Shown piece after piece: positions 1-10,420 of a stretch of DNA of 64,000 nucleotides. Under the pieces are notes generated by a model. That model was not told where the DNA came from. It saw only the letters and a program-made list of their open reading frames with translations, and did not search any database. This stretch comes from Diphasiastrum complanatum (Eukaryota > Streptophyta > Lycopodiopsida > Lycopodiales > Lycopodiaceae): positions 14,388,928 through 14,452,927 of the forward strand of contig CM055094.1 in assembly GCA_029204225.1 (NCBI GenBank), given 5' to 3'. The position numbers were made by a program, and so were the translations under genes. Numbering within the stretch: the stretch's first letter is position 1; every line of letters begins with the position of its first letter.

Positions 1-1152
1 TGGACAACTGGCTTGCTATTATGTGTGTGTGAAAGCTGGCATTTTACTATCAATTTATGTCAAAACGCATTGACAACATTGGAGGGAGGAACTCCCCATC
101 TCTACAATGATATTATGCCAATAGTGGTGTTAAGCCAGTTGACCTTGAGGTGAAAGAACAAGCGGTTTGAAGCAGCAATCAAATGAGACTCTAGAACTTT
201 CTCTTACAAGCAATCTCTTCTTCTTTCTTCTAGCTTTAATATCCACCAAAACAAACAAAGCATAAACATATGTCAAAGAACAACCGCCAACTGTAGATTC
301 AAGAAAGTCAATCTTTCTAAATACAACAAATTTTCTAGGGCATCTAAATCACCTACATGGAATGGCAAAATATAGCGCATTCGGCTTCATAACAGATAAT
401 GCTATGATATAAACATATTTCTGAGAGAATTTTCAAAACTACACCCTCTACTTTTGAAACGTCGCAAGAACGCTTCAGACTGATGAATTAACATACAATT
501 TCAGAGACTACTTTTAGTACGCTTGCAAATTTGTTGCACAATGTTTATTATACCACACTACCTACTGTCACTAAAGACACACCAATGGTCAAGTCTTTAC
601 AAGCTCTACTAAAAGTTCAATAGCCCATAATGACCCATGATGAATATCTATTTTCTCCCACACTAAACGACTCTTTTGTCCTCTCCCACGCTGAACTAAG
701 GATGTCTCTCGCTCTCCCATATTGAACGAGAGATGTCTCTCCCTCCTAGCCAAAGAGATTCTAGAAATTGTAGAATGGCGGGTCACCCTCACACCCATCA
801 TTACACATGGGAAGGCTTGATGCCCTTGGGCCATCCATGCTTGTCTTGGCCTATGCTTGAGCAAGGGCCCTCCTAGCAGGGAAATGCGCCCCCCCCCCAA
901 ACAGATCATTTTCACACCCCCCCCCTTCCCTCATGTCATTTCCAACCCCCCCTCCCCCACATCATCTCCACCACCACAGCTGGCTCATTTTCTGGAGCTT
1001 TTCTTGGTGGTTTCCTAATCTCTCTCATAATCGAGTTCTAGCTACACTATATAGGCGCTACATTCGCAATGAGTTTTGGTTACAGTATGTTTGAAGAGAG
1101 CACAATTGCAATGGTTTTGAGCCTAGATCACCCATTGCGGTTGAGACTTGAA
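1..1152. other. No gene recognised; C-rich tract at 889-960
   Basis: I see no convincing coding region here. Short open frames occur on both strands but have no recognisable domain. Positions 889-960 on the plus strand are strongly C-rich, with several runs of five to nine C. Faint gypsy integrase similarity may begin just before 1153. Confidence 0.5.
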
Positions 1153-1712
1153 TGATCAAGTTTCCAAAAGTAGCAAATTTCCTACGTGATATGCAAGAAA
1201 TGCTTCAAATAGAATGTGAGAATGTTCAAAGTGCCCAAGATAGGAACATACATTATGCTAATACGAAAAGATAGCCTCAAGACGTTCAAGTGGAGTATTG
1301 GGTATATTTGCGAATCCCGAAGGATTCGAGTGTAATGTTCACTTACAAGCATTACAAATTGTTCGCTAGATATAGGGGAGCATATCAAATCTTGAAAGAG
1401 ATTGGATCCTTGGCTTACCAAGTGGACTTCCCAGAAGGAATGCAAGTTCACTCGATTTTTCACGTAAGTTGACTTAAGAAAAGTCTGCGTGAGGGGGGAC
1501 ATTTTGGTTCTAAAGACCAATTGAACCTGTTGGGTGAATCATCGGGTGTGACTCTATTTGAACCCAAAAAGATCTTGGATACAAGGACTAAACAATTGAG
1601 ATATTTTATACTTATCGAGCATCTGGTTCAATGGAGGGGTCGCACAGACGACGATGATTCCTGGGAACAGGAACATAGCCTGAAAAGGAACTTCTCCAAT
1701 TTTAAGTTCTGA
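1153..1712 (+). pseudogene. Ty3/gypsy integrase C-terminal fragment with chromodomain-like end
   Basis: This is the 3' end of a Ty3/gypsy pol gene. Conceptual translation gives the linker after the integrase core (FLRDMQEML, then AQDRNIHYA), the GPY/F-type stretch (YLRIPKDSSVMF, RYRGAYQILKEIGSLAYQVD), and a chromodomain-like tail (LVQWRGRTDDDDSWE) that ends at TGA near 1712. Stops after KR near 1275 and after FHVS near 1472 break the frame. The catalytic core and everything upstream are missing. A purine tract and LTR follow directly, so the 3' order is preserved. A diverged inverted copy lies at 16955-17390. Confidence 0.85.
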
Positions 1713-1727
1713 GGTCTGAACTTGAAT

Positions 1728-1740
1728 AAGGGGGGAAGAA
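1728..1740 (+). promoter_or_regulatory. Polypurine tract of the gypsy element
   Basis: The run AAGGGGGGAAGAA sits directly before an LTR that begins TGTCATGCCC. This is the expected place and composition for the plus-strand primer of a Ty3/gypsy element. The inverted copy has the complementary tract at 16955-16968. Confidence 0.75.
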
Positions 1741-2026
1741 TGTCATGCCCACAATTAATCTTGAATTGATTATCCTATTAGAGGTCAGTAGGCCTACCTC
1801 GACCCTGAACTTAATTATGATTATGAGGGGTTTGGGGCCCTTAGGTGTATATGGTCATAATTAATGGTTGGAGGCCTGAAATCCTGATGGTGGATTTTTA
1901 TGGGTCTATTAGTGAGTCATAGGGAAACTAGATGACATGGCTCAGATAGGCTGCAGAGGTGTCTAGTGAGGTGTCACAATGCACTACTAGTGGTGCATGG
2001 GCCTTGGAGGGTATAAGTATACCCAT
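1741..2026 (+). mobile_element. Gypsy 3' LTR, truncated by a copia LTR
   Basis: The LTR begins TGTCATGCCCACAATTAATC right after the polypurine tract. After about 286 bp it passes into a copia-type LTR that starts at 2027, so its 3' end is not seen here. The same gypsy-LTR to copia-LTR junction occurs inverted at 16669/16670, so the junction predates the duplication. Confidence 0.7.
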
Positions 2027-2390
2027 TGTTTGATTATTCTCCTTCTTACTAATCGACTAATCAGTTTTAATCTTCATCCATTGTTTTTCCAGTTCTGTGG
2101 ATTTTCCTGTGTTTTTATACAGTCTAGAATTACATGTGTTTTTACACAGTCTGCAGAAATACACAGAGTTTGAAACAGTGTCGCATTTTTCGTATGTAAG
2201 AAATCCCTTGTAAAAATGCAGTGGCATCTTTTTTGCATTTTTCGCCTGACAGAAATCACAAGTAAAAATGCAGTGTCGCATGTTTCTAAGTGCCTCAAAT
2301 GTTAAGGAAATGACTCTAGCAAAGTGTGGGGCAACCCTAAATCAGATTTAAGGGCACTGTCCCATTTTTCGCAAAAACTCGACACTGTCA
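2027..2390 (+). mobile_element. Copia LTR-A, 5' third only
   Basis: The sequence starts TGTTTGATTATTCTCC and continues with the LTR-A signature: TAATCGACTAATC, CTTCATCCATTG, and then alternating ACACAGTCTGCA and GTGTCGCATTTTT modules. Full-length LTR-A copies are about 1.0-1.2 kb. Here the sequence jumps near 2385 from LTR sequence into the leader just before gag. The rest of the LTR and the primer-binding site are therefore deleted. Confidence 0.75.
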
Positions 2391-3345
2391 TCATCTCTAT
2401 CAGGGCCTAATACTATTTCGATATCAGAGCGAAAGCTCTAATACTTGATATTCTTCGTGATATCAAATTGATATCAAACTCTTTAGTTCCTTTCAACCTT
2501 TCAATATCAGAGATTTGATTTCCTGTTTTTGGCAATACTACATCTTAGCGTCATCGATACAATCGACAAACTAAGTTCCAGATGGATTCTCAAAGTAAAG
2601 TTGGTCTTATTGCAGACAAGCTGAATGGATCCAATTATCATTTGTGGAAACTTAAGATGAAAACCTTGTTGATTGCCAACGAGTTATGGGATGTTGTTAC
2701 AGGTACAAAAGTAAAACCTGAAGATGACAAAGAAGACTCAATAGTGGAAATCGAAGGATGATAGAGCTTACGCACTTATTATCCTCAATATATCAGATAC
2801 ACAAATTGGACACATAGCTGAAGTTAAAACTTCAGATGTTTGGGACATCCTGAACTCACTATATGACGTGAGGGACGTAACTACTAAGTTACATCTACAA
2901 AAGAAATTCTTCACATTCAAGATGTCTATTAGTGATTCACTTCAAAGTCACATTAACCAGTTTAAGAATCTCTTGCAACAGATAGCCATTGTCAGATCAG
3001 TCATAGATGATCAAAACTCAATTATGACATTGCTTTCAAGCTTGCCCTCTACATATGAGAACTGGATGATAATTATATCGACACACTCAGATTTAACTCT
3101 TACTAGAGTTATCACTATGTTGCTGCAAGAAGACAATAGAAGAAGTCAAGAAACTTTGTCTGCTTCCTCCTCTCAGACTCTATATGTCAACAAAGGCTCT
3201 AAGCGACAGAAGCAAAAAAGCTCCAAGAAGACTACAACGAATCAGAAATAGACTCAAAGTCAATTACACTCATCAGATCCACAGTCGAAGAAGAAGATGT
3301 TTTGTAGGTATTGCAAGTGAAATAGCCATGAGATCAAGGATTGCC
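2391..3345 (+). pseudogene. Copia-type gag (UBN2-like), copy A, with leader
   Basis: The leader (2391-2581) is followed by an ATG at 2582 and a protein starting MDSQSKVGLIADKLNGSNYH, then WKLKMKTLL, the usual start of plant Ty1/copia gag. A frameshift near 2740 separates this from the next stretch (TTKLHLQKKFFTFKM, SHINQFKNLLQQI, LTLTRVITMLLQED). An in-frame TAG at 3249-3251 comes before a CCHC zinc knuckle (CRYCKWNSHEIKDC). The same frameshift and the same TAG occur in copies B and C, so the copies descend from an already broken ancestor. Confidence 0.85.
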
Positions 3346-4018
3346 AAATTTTCCAAGCGAAGAATGGAGCCAAGTAACCTGATCAACAAGCCAACACAGT
3401 TTCATCAACTCCCCAGGTCGAAGTGGACGAAGGGGCGTCTTGACTACTCATCATCGGCGACAATTTTGAGAGAGAAAGCAATCATAGGTGAGAGCTAGGC
3501 ATGGTATGCCAATTACAGGTGAAAATTTCTTGTGATCAAGTTCAACTTTTGGAGTTAGAACCAACCAACGTCATGTGGCATTTTGGGGGAACGTTCTAAT
3601 AGGTATGATCAGTAGTGGCATTGTCGAGTCAAGTGATAGTTGCATTAACACAAGCATTTGTAGCTTGGAAATTTCTCATTCATAGAGAAATATGGGCTAG
3701 CTTGGAGGTACACACATTTTGGTGGTCACAGGTGATGGAAGTGCGAGGTGGTGCCAGTTGGAAGCCATTGGGCAAGATAGCGAGCTTTGCATTAGACAAA
3801 CTGTGTGTGGGACATGCAAAAGATGAAGAATGGATCAATAATCACACTTTGGATACCCTTGGAGAGTGGTAAGTGTGATGATTTTGCTATTTTGCAGTTG
3901 GTAAGTCAATTTTAATCAAGTCAAATTAGCTGTGGAGTAGTGTATCAGGTTTGTTATCAAGAGATACATTTCAATAGCCTATTTTGGGTAACTCAAGTCA
4001 ATTTGTAGTATCAGTATT
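3346..4018 (+). mobile_element. Degenerate internal segment shared by the three composite copies
   Basis: This stretch follows the gag zinc knuckle and matches the same position in copy C (about 57990-58530), and partly copy B (14081-14440, inverted). No frame stays open and I recognise no domain. Copy B lacks about 24 bp found here near 3700 and stops matching at about 3755. Confidence 0.6.
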
Positions 4019-4275
4019 GCATCAAGGATGCAGATTCCAGTGATGACAAGGTGCAAATCGTTTGGTTTGGGCCATGGAAGTTCTCACAGGTCCACTTGGA
4101 GGGATATTGTCATGAACAATTATGTGAGGAACTTGATGGTGGCTTTGAAGTTCACATCTCAGTGTATTCTCAAGGAGTGGTTTGGAACCATTCACAAGAT
4201 CAGCTTATAGTTAGCTTGAGGGAATACAGGTGGGCACTACAGGGCAGATGTTCAGATCTTCGAGGTCGAGGATGA
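4019..4275 (+). pseudogene. Unrecognised conserved reading frame in the composite element
   Basis: The translation contains DSSDDKVQIVWFGPWKF, then HEQLCEELDGGFEVHISVYS and GVVWNHSQDQL. The same frame is open in copy C (58547-58786) although the flanking sequence in both copies is full of stops. I do not recognise the domain. It lies between a copia-type gag and a gypsy-like protease. It could be part of a gypsy gag or protease precursor, or a captured host fragment. Confidence 0.45.
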
Positions 4276-4826
4276 CGTGGGATACTTGATAGGGATATCA
4301 CTGCAGGATGACATGGGATAATCATCAGGGGGCAGCTATCTCATTTTGGACTTGAGTCATTGTGGACAGGACTTACAAGGGTGATTCATGATGGAATCAG
4401 GATGCTGCAAATGCAAATACACAACGTTATGAATTTCTTTGTCATAAACCGAGTAGATACACCATCATATTCAATATTATTTGGAAGACCATGGCTATAT
4501 TAGGCAGATGCTATCATAAATTGGTCTACCAAACAAATATTTTTTTCAAACATTCTCATAGCTAGTCTAATAGGGGGTCGCTTTTTGAGATGGGGAGAGG
4601 AAATAGCCGAACTACTGAATCCTGGATCAATTTCATAGAATGCTATGAGATTGATGAGGATGAGGAAATTCCGATAACATCTGAGTCAAGGGAAGTTCTG
4701 GGTGGAACCAAAGCAAGTCTGACCAAAGGAATGGTAGATAAGACAGATTATGTAGAAATAGAAATTAATAAAGGTAAAATTTTGAATTCATATAAACACC
4801 AATCAGACCAAGAACATGAAGAGTAA
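4276..4826 (+). pseudogene. Gypsy-like protease/linker region, copy A
   Basis: Broken frames read VMNFFVINRVDTPSYSILFG then RPWLY, followed by ADAIINWSTKQIFF. This is the C-terminal half of the retropepsin-like region of plant Ty3/gypsy pol, where a GRPWL motif is typical. An acidic linker follows (WINFIECYEIDEDEEIPITS). A TAG replaces the residue after RPWLY. Copy C carries the same region at 58787-59235. The catalytic D-S/T-G motif is not evident. Confidence 0.6.
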
Positions 4827-4929
4827 ATACTACTTTTTCAGAAATATCAAACGTATTTGCTTGGTCGATGGATAATTTAACATGAGTACCAACTAAATGG
4901 GGAGAACATAGAATAGATCTTATTCAATA

Positions 4930-5116
4930 AGCAATATATGTTAGGCAGCGACAATATAGATTAAATCCAAAGTATTCCTTGTTAGTTAAAGATGAATTAG
5001 ATAGATGTTTTAGAGCGGACATTATATATCCTGTTCTAAGTAGTGAGTGGGTGTCACCAATAGCTATAGTACCTAAGAAGAAGACATGCAAGATTAGAGT
5101 TTGCGCAAGTAATAGA
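4930..5116 (+). pseudogene. Gypsy reverse transcriptase, N-terminal fragment
   Basis: The frame reads NPKYSLLVKDELDRCFRADI then IYPVLSSEWVSPIAIVPKKK and CKIRVCAS. This is the fingers region of Ty3/gypsy reverse transcriptase (consensus IxPSxSPWxSPVVxVxKKDG). It stops abruptly where a fragment of copia LTR-A begins. The catalytic palm motifs are absent. Confidence 0.75.
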
Positions 5117-5213
5117 GGATCGAAACCGTGCACTCTAAGTTATCTCTAAGTAACTAAGAATAAGTTTGAAATAAGCAACTCTACTAATAAGCAGTACCGC
5201 AATAGCAAAGCTT
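5117..5213 (-). mobile_element. Copia LTR-A internal fragment
   Basis: About 97 bp match the interior of minus-oriented LTR-A copies, such as the stretch near 37155-37255 (ACCGTGCACTCTAAG, TAAGTAACTAAGAATAAG, CGCAATAGCAA). It joins two gypsy RT fragments of opposite orientation, so it probably marks a recombination or repair junction. Confidence 0.6.
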
Positions 5214-5730
5214 TGATTAAGTTCATTAGTCCAAACAACAGGAGGACTGATCTTCGAACGCCTTCCGACCTTCTTCTTATTATCCCTTTTAGTTTTCCTT
5301 TTGGCTTTCTTCACTCCCTTAAGAAGATTCGTTAGAGGCAATGCAACTAAGGCATAGTCTTTAATGAATTTATGAAAAAAAATCCTATGAAGCCTAGAAA
5401 AGATTTTACTTCCCTAATGGTTTTCAGGATAGGTCAGTCACAAACTTTTTGGACCTTATCGTAGTCGATCTCAAGACCTCGATCAGAAACGATATGTCCC
5501 AAATACTTGAATTGAGTTTGAAAGAACTCACATTTAGACTCCTTAGCATAAAGCTTTGTTTGTCTTAGATTATCTAAGACTGTACACAAATGCGCTTCGT
5601 GCTCCTCAAGAGTCTTACTGTAAATTAGTATGTTATCTAAGAATACCACGAGAAACTTCCCTAGATATGGACAAAGAATATCATTCATCATCTGTTGAAA
5701 GGTTGTCGGGGCATTAGTTGTCAAAAATGG
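5210..5730 (-). pseudogene. Gypsy reverse transcriptase palm and RNase H start
   Basis: On the minus strand the frame reads TTNAPTTFQQMMNDIL, KFLVVFLDNILIYSKTLEEH, KCEFFQTQFKYLGHIVSDRG, and after stops LTNLLKGVKK and PPVVWTNELNQSF. This is the Ty3/gypsy RT palm to RNase H boundary. The catalytic YVDD motif is changed to FLDN, so activity would be lost even without the stops. It is cut at 5731 by the copia-B LTR. The minus-strand gypsy gag at 8816-10084 may belong to the same element. Confidence 0.85.
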
Positions 5731-6458
5731 TGAACTCTTGCAACTTTGTCACAACACGAACACGAAGCAAAGGTCAAAAGACAAACAATTCGCGACAGCC
5801 AACGTGCCTTGACTCGAAGCATGAACAATTCGCGAATCATTCGTGAATCGTAAACACACCTTCAGAAACAAAAAACTATGAAAGAGACGAAGATGAATCT
5901 TTCGCGCTGCCAACTAGCAGCTCAACGGGCTTGGAGTCATAGACTTCACACCCAACTGAAACGAATGGCAACAACGGACACTAACTAACTAGTTGATTGG
6001 CGTTAACTAGTCTTGTGATTCTACGTTTAACCATCTTGTAAACTCCACACTGTGGGGGTATAAAAATAGAATTGGAAAAAGAGATCTGTAAGAGACAGAA
6101 AGAGAGAGGTAGCGAGTAGAGCAGAAAGAAAATACTAGAAACTATAGCTATGCATGAAAGTCTGCCAACGAGCAAAACACAACGAAAGAGTAGAATGTCA
6201 TTCCGCCAATGAGCGAGACACTGACGATCTCGCTCTAAAAACTAAACTATAATACCGTTGCTCTATTTTCGTGCATCTCCCTGTCTTGTGCTATCATTTT
6301 GTCTTGATTGCTAGAATAGAATGTGTCATGTGATGTGTAGTCGCGTGTCTGGGATCTTGTAAACAACTTCTGCACAAAAAGAAAATTCAGAGATACAAAA
6401 TTGCTCGCAAATAAGAAGACGAAGGCGAAAAAAAAAAAGCAGTCTCACTTCCGCGACA
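5731..6458 (+). mobile_element. Copia-B 5' LTR, complete (728 bp)
   Basis: It begins TGAACTCTTGCAACTTTG exactly where gypsy coding sequence stops, and ends CTTCCGCGACA directly before a TGGTATCAGAGCC primer-binding site. The ends are TG...CA. The body contains repeated TTCGCGA-like motifs and a pyrimidine/purine-rich stretch near 6080-6115. The promoter position is not determined. I find no matching 3' LTR in the window. Confidence 0.85.
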
Positions 6459-6471
6459 TGGTATCAGAGCC
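6459..6471 (+). promoter_or_regulatory. Primer-binding site of copia-B
   Basis: TGGTATCAGAGCC directly follows the LTR end. It matches the usual plant Ty1/copia site complementary to the initiator methionine tRNA. Confidence 0.9.
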
Positions 6472-6523
6472 CACAGGTTCTCACTACTGATATCCCAGCA
6501 GTGATTCTTCCAGATAACACAAT

Positions 6524-8610
6524 ATGGCTACAACAATCCAGACAAGAATAGCAATTAGTCTCGATGGCACAAATTATAGAATCTGGAAATTCAAAATCAA
6601 AATGCTTCTGAAGGACAAAGTCATCTGGTTGATGACTGAGCTCTCAGAGGTGCAGCCTCAGAGGGAGACTTGAGGAGGGTTGAATGGATCAGAAAAGATG
6701 AGTGCACAATGGCGATCATCCTTTCATCCATAAATGAAGATCTACTCATGCAAATTGAAGACTACAAAAACAGCCATGCAGCGTGGGAAAGATTGAAGCA
6801 AAAGTATGAAGTGAGGACTGCAGCTTCAGTCATGCACCTTCACAGTCAGTTGCAATCTATACAATGGGACGGAAACCAGTTGGATCACCACGTTGAGAAG
6901 ATCAGAATGATCTTCGCTCAACTCGTTGCATCAAGACAGGAGCACCAAGTCCCAACACCACAGCAGCTGATGTACTTCATGAAATCTCTACCGACGTCCT
7001 ATCAGCTACTGAGAATGCTCATACTGAGTCTACTAGATATGACATTCGACAAAGGAGTCAGTCTTGTCACTGATGAGAGACTGATGAGAGACGAAGGAGA
7101 GGGAAGCAGTGATAAAGAGAAAGCTCTCTTCACGAAGGGAAAGAAGAAAAACAAAAGCAAGCCAAGATTCGAGAAGATGAAGTCCTCAAATTATCAATCT
7201 TCTTCCTACAATCACTGCCACAAACCAGGCCAGACGGCCAAATGTTGGTTTAATCCAACAATACCTTGCATGCACTACAAGAAGAAAGGGCATTCTGCAT
7301 ACGATTGCAGATTCAACCCAAAAAGAAAAAACAAAGCTAAAAAGGCAAACGTTGCAGAGTCATCAAAAGATGCTGAAAGAGGTGACGGAGCTTTCACGAT
7401 ACTCGATGAAGCTTCAACAAGCTACTCTGAACACGACTACGATGTAGTCATTGATTCAGGAGCAACATCACACATAACCTGCAACAAGAAGATCTTGATT
7501 GACTTTCGCGAACTCGAAAACAACAGAGCAGTGATTCTAGGTGATGGGAGTAGACACGATGTCAAAGGCATCGACACTCTACAGCTACGAACACTGTCAG
7601 GCCAAGCGGTGCTACCAGGAGCACTTTATGTGCCCTCACTCAGAAAAGATCTGCTATCTGTCTCCAAGATGGGAAATCTAGGCATGCGAGTTTTGTTCAA
7701 CGACAATACTTGTTGTATGATCGTGAAGACGACAAACAAGTTGCTGACGGTCGAATGCAGAGAAGAAAATCTCTACCAAGCAAAAATAGTCAGCAACTCT
7801 GATAGCATATTGAATGCATCAAAAAATGAAGATCAACTCTGGCATAGGAGAATGTATCATCTGAACATGCAGAGCCTGTACAACATGAGAAGAAAAGACA
7901 TTGTCACAGGTCTCAAAATTTCAAGGCCCAAAATTGAGTTCTACAAAGCTTGTCAGAAAGACAAGAAACATCAAAATCCATTCACGCATGAGGGAAGAAG
8001 AGCCAAGGAAGTTCTTGAGCTCGTCCACTCTGATGTCTGTGGACCAATGAAGATCGATTCGCTCTCACGTTTGAGATAATTTCTGATGTTCATAGATGAT
8101 TACAGTCGAATGACCACGATCTACTACTTGAAGAAGAAATTCGAAGTGTTTGATTCCTTCAAGAAGTTCGTGGCATTTGCAGAGCGACACACCTCAAAAA
8201 GGATATAGATCCTTAGATCTGAAAATGGGGGTGAATACAAAAGCACAGAATTCTCAAGATTTTGCGTAGAACAGGGGATAGAACACCAGTTCACTCCTGC
8301 ATACACACCAGAATACAATGGTGTGGCAGAAAGAAGAAACAGAATGTCAGTCGAAGGAGCTAGATGCATGATGGCACAAGCTCAATTTCCAGGTCAATTC
8401 TGGGTTGAGGCAATAGCTACAGCTGTACACCTGCAGAACAGATCTACAACGACAATGCTGAAAAACAAAACACCATACGAAATGTGGATAGGCAGAAAGC
8501 CTAATCTGTCATACGTACGTGTGTTTGGATGTGCAACATACAAGCACATTCCCAAAGACAAAAGGAGCAAATTCGATGACAAATCTGAACAAGCAATCAT
8601 GGTCCCGTAG
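6524..8610 (+). pseudogene. Copia-B gag-protease-integrase polyprotein
   Basis: The ATG at 6524 starts a copia gag (SLDGTNYRIWKFKIKMLL). A stop at 6671 reflects a frameshift, and the frame resumes about 6670 and stays open to 8079. In order it holds a UBN2-type gag, a knuckle-like region (CMHYKKKGHSAYDC, second Cys replaced by Tyr), an aspartic protease (VVIDSGATSH at 7444-7473), the integrase zinc region (LWHRRMYHL, with one Cys of the CxxC lost) and the integrase core. Stops at 8077 and about 8206 interrupt the core. The second catalytic position reads RSENGGEY instead of RSDNGGEY. The glutamate of NGVAERRN is kept. RT and RNase H are missing. Confidence 0.9.
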
Positions 8611-8815
8611 ACTCCAGAGCAGCAGGAAGTAGAGGATCAAGCCCACGAACAACAAACACTTGAATAGCGACAAAACGAACCTTGAAGGTCAACAAGACAA
8701 AGAAGACCTCCAGACCGCTACTCTGACAATTTTCAATGGAGCGAAGACATGCAATTTGAATACTGCAGCTTCATAGATCCTTCCACTTATTCCTACATGA
8801 CATTCATACATAATA
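8611..8815 (+). pseudogene. Copia-B linker between integrase and RT, after a deletion
   Basis: A TAG at 8608-8610 is followed by EQQEVEDQAHEQQTLE and then, after more stops, RSTRQRRPPDRYSDN. This is the typical region just before copia RT. The end of integrase has therefore been joined to the pre-RT linker by an internal deletion. The sequence passes into minus-strand gypsy gag near 8816 with no RT or 3' LTR. Confidence 0.65.
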
Positions 8816-10084
8816 TAAATCTACGTGTAATTGGCGAGGGCTGGCCACATAACTCCTGATGAATTCCGAAGTTTTCTCAAAAACTGTAACTCTCCAAGCT
8901 GGCTGCTCTCCCAATGCGGGTATTTTATCCAATTCTTTGTCGGCCTCTATTTCAGAGGTCTTAAACTTGAGGACCCAACCACCACGCGAGGACTCATGAG
9001 AATGTTGCACTAAAAAGCTCTGGATCTGGTCCTCGACGTTGATTGGTCTTCTGAACAATGGTGTGGTCCTTGATGAAGATGGACCTAGTTGCATTGCCTA
9101 TGGAACTAGCTGTTCTTCTGCAACTTCAGGGGCTCTACCCTGGTCCATGCCCAAACCCAACCCTGTCTCCATAAGTGCGTCAGCTTGGTGCAGAGGGGAG
9201 AACTGCGGCATGACCAAAACTGGAATTTGAGGCCCGGCTTCCAACACCTGAGCGACAGTCTTTTCATATTCATTGATGATTGCTTTGGCCTTTGCCAACT
9301 CAGTTGAATCTGCACCCTTGAATCTGTCAAAGCGGCCTTGGAATCCATGAAGGGCTACTTTATAGGTTTCAACCTTTTTAAACAAATATGCGATTTTTGT
9401 TGGAGTTATCCGATGATCAGGTATTTGCGTTTATAGATATGCATTATGCCCAAGAGTGTCACACCCAATTCACCTTGGAGATGATGTCGTAGTAGTCTGC
9501 CCTGTTGTATAAGGCAACATATTGATATTTGGCTCATCATCTGAATCTTCATCCTCCTCCCGAATTGCAGCATCCATAGCATTTTGCAAGAGTGCATACT
9601 CATTATGGCATTTCAGCTCACGTCTGATCCGTTTAGGTAGACTTGACAAAAATCACATAATCATGACATTTTCATTAATCAGTTCAGATTCACACTCAGA
9701 TCTGAAACGTTTCACTCGTTTGATGTAATCTCAAACTATTTCCCTCTTTCCCATTTTAATTCTACTTAAACGTAGGAAAGGGTCTTCCATAAACTTCTGT
9801 GGTTTGAACCGCATGATAAGGACCCCCCAATCTGTACTCTCAGTTTCATCTTGATTATAATACCAATCTTGTGCTGCGTCTGTTAAGGCCATAAAAAACA
9901 GCTTAAGTTTATCTTGAGGATAAATCTTGCCATAAACTTTACGAGGTTCAACACAGATCTGAAAAAATCTAACTGGATCAGTTAATCCCTTATATTTGGG
10001 TAGATCCAAATGGGGTGCTCTTCTAACAATAATTGGATTGACTTCCTGAGGAGCACCTCCAGGAGCAGCTCCAGGGGCAGCCAT
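8816..10084 (-). pseudogene. Gypsy gag
   Basis: The likely ATG is at 10084-10082 on the minus strand. The first 117 codons are open and read RRAPHLDLPKYKGLTDPVRF, KLKLFFMALTDAAQDWYYNQ and WGVLIMRFKPQKFMEDPFLR. This matches the retrotransposon gag domain of plant Ty3/gypsy elements, which forms the virus-like particle shell. Stops follow, but similarity continues (FRSECESELINENV, ADSTELAKAKAIINEYEKTV, EAGPQIPVLVMPQF) to about 8816. Its downstream pol is not contiguous, because copia-B lies next to it. RT on the same strand at 5210-5730 may be the rest. Confidence 0.8.
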
Positions 10085-10420
10085 CTTTATAAACTTAGAT
10101 CAAGTAGACAATGAGATTGGATCTAGATTTTTCAATCAAACACTATCTCATATCAGATCTGCTAAAAATATTCCACTTTCCAAAAATCTGATTTCTATAT
10201 CGTGAAAAAGATTTCGAAATTCAATCAATCGATACTTCTTAAAAATGAAAAATTTCTCAGAATCCAAATCAGATTATATTAGAATGGATCCAAATTTTGA
10301 CAGAGAGTTGATCTGGAAAATCAAAACCTAAAAATAGGATTGGCGAAGGTTCCCTAGACGAAGATTGGCTCGACAAAGGTTCAACAATGCTATTTTGAAA
10401 AAAACTCTCTGATCAACTTT
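10085..10420 (-). mobile_element. Probable gypsy leader, no gene
   Basis: This AT-rich stretch lies upstream of the gypsy gag start and downstream (in plus sense) of nothing recognisable. It has repeated GGATC/AGATC-type words but no open frame. I infer it is the 5' untranslated leader of the gypsy element. No LTR end or primer-binding site is identifiable before copia-C sequence starts at about 10421. Confidence 0.4.

Noticed and set aside
589-915. A 108-codon minus-strand frame near the start of the window
   Set aside because: It overlaps a C-rich low-complexity tract and the translation has no recognisable domain or splice context.
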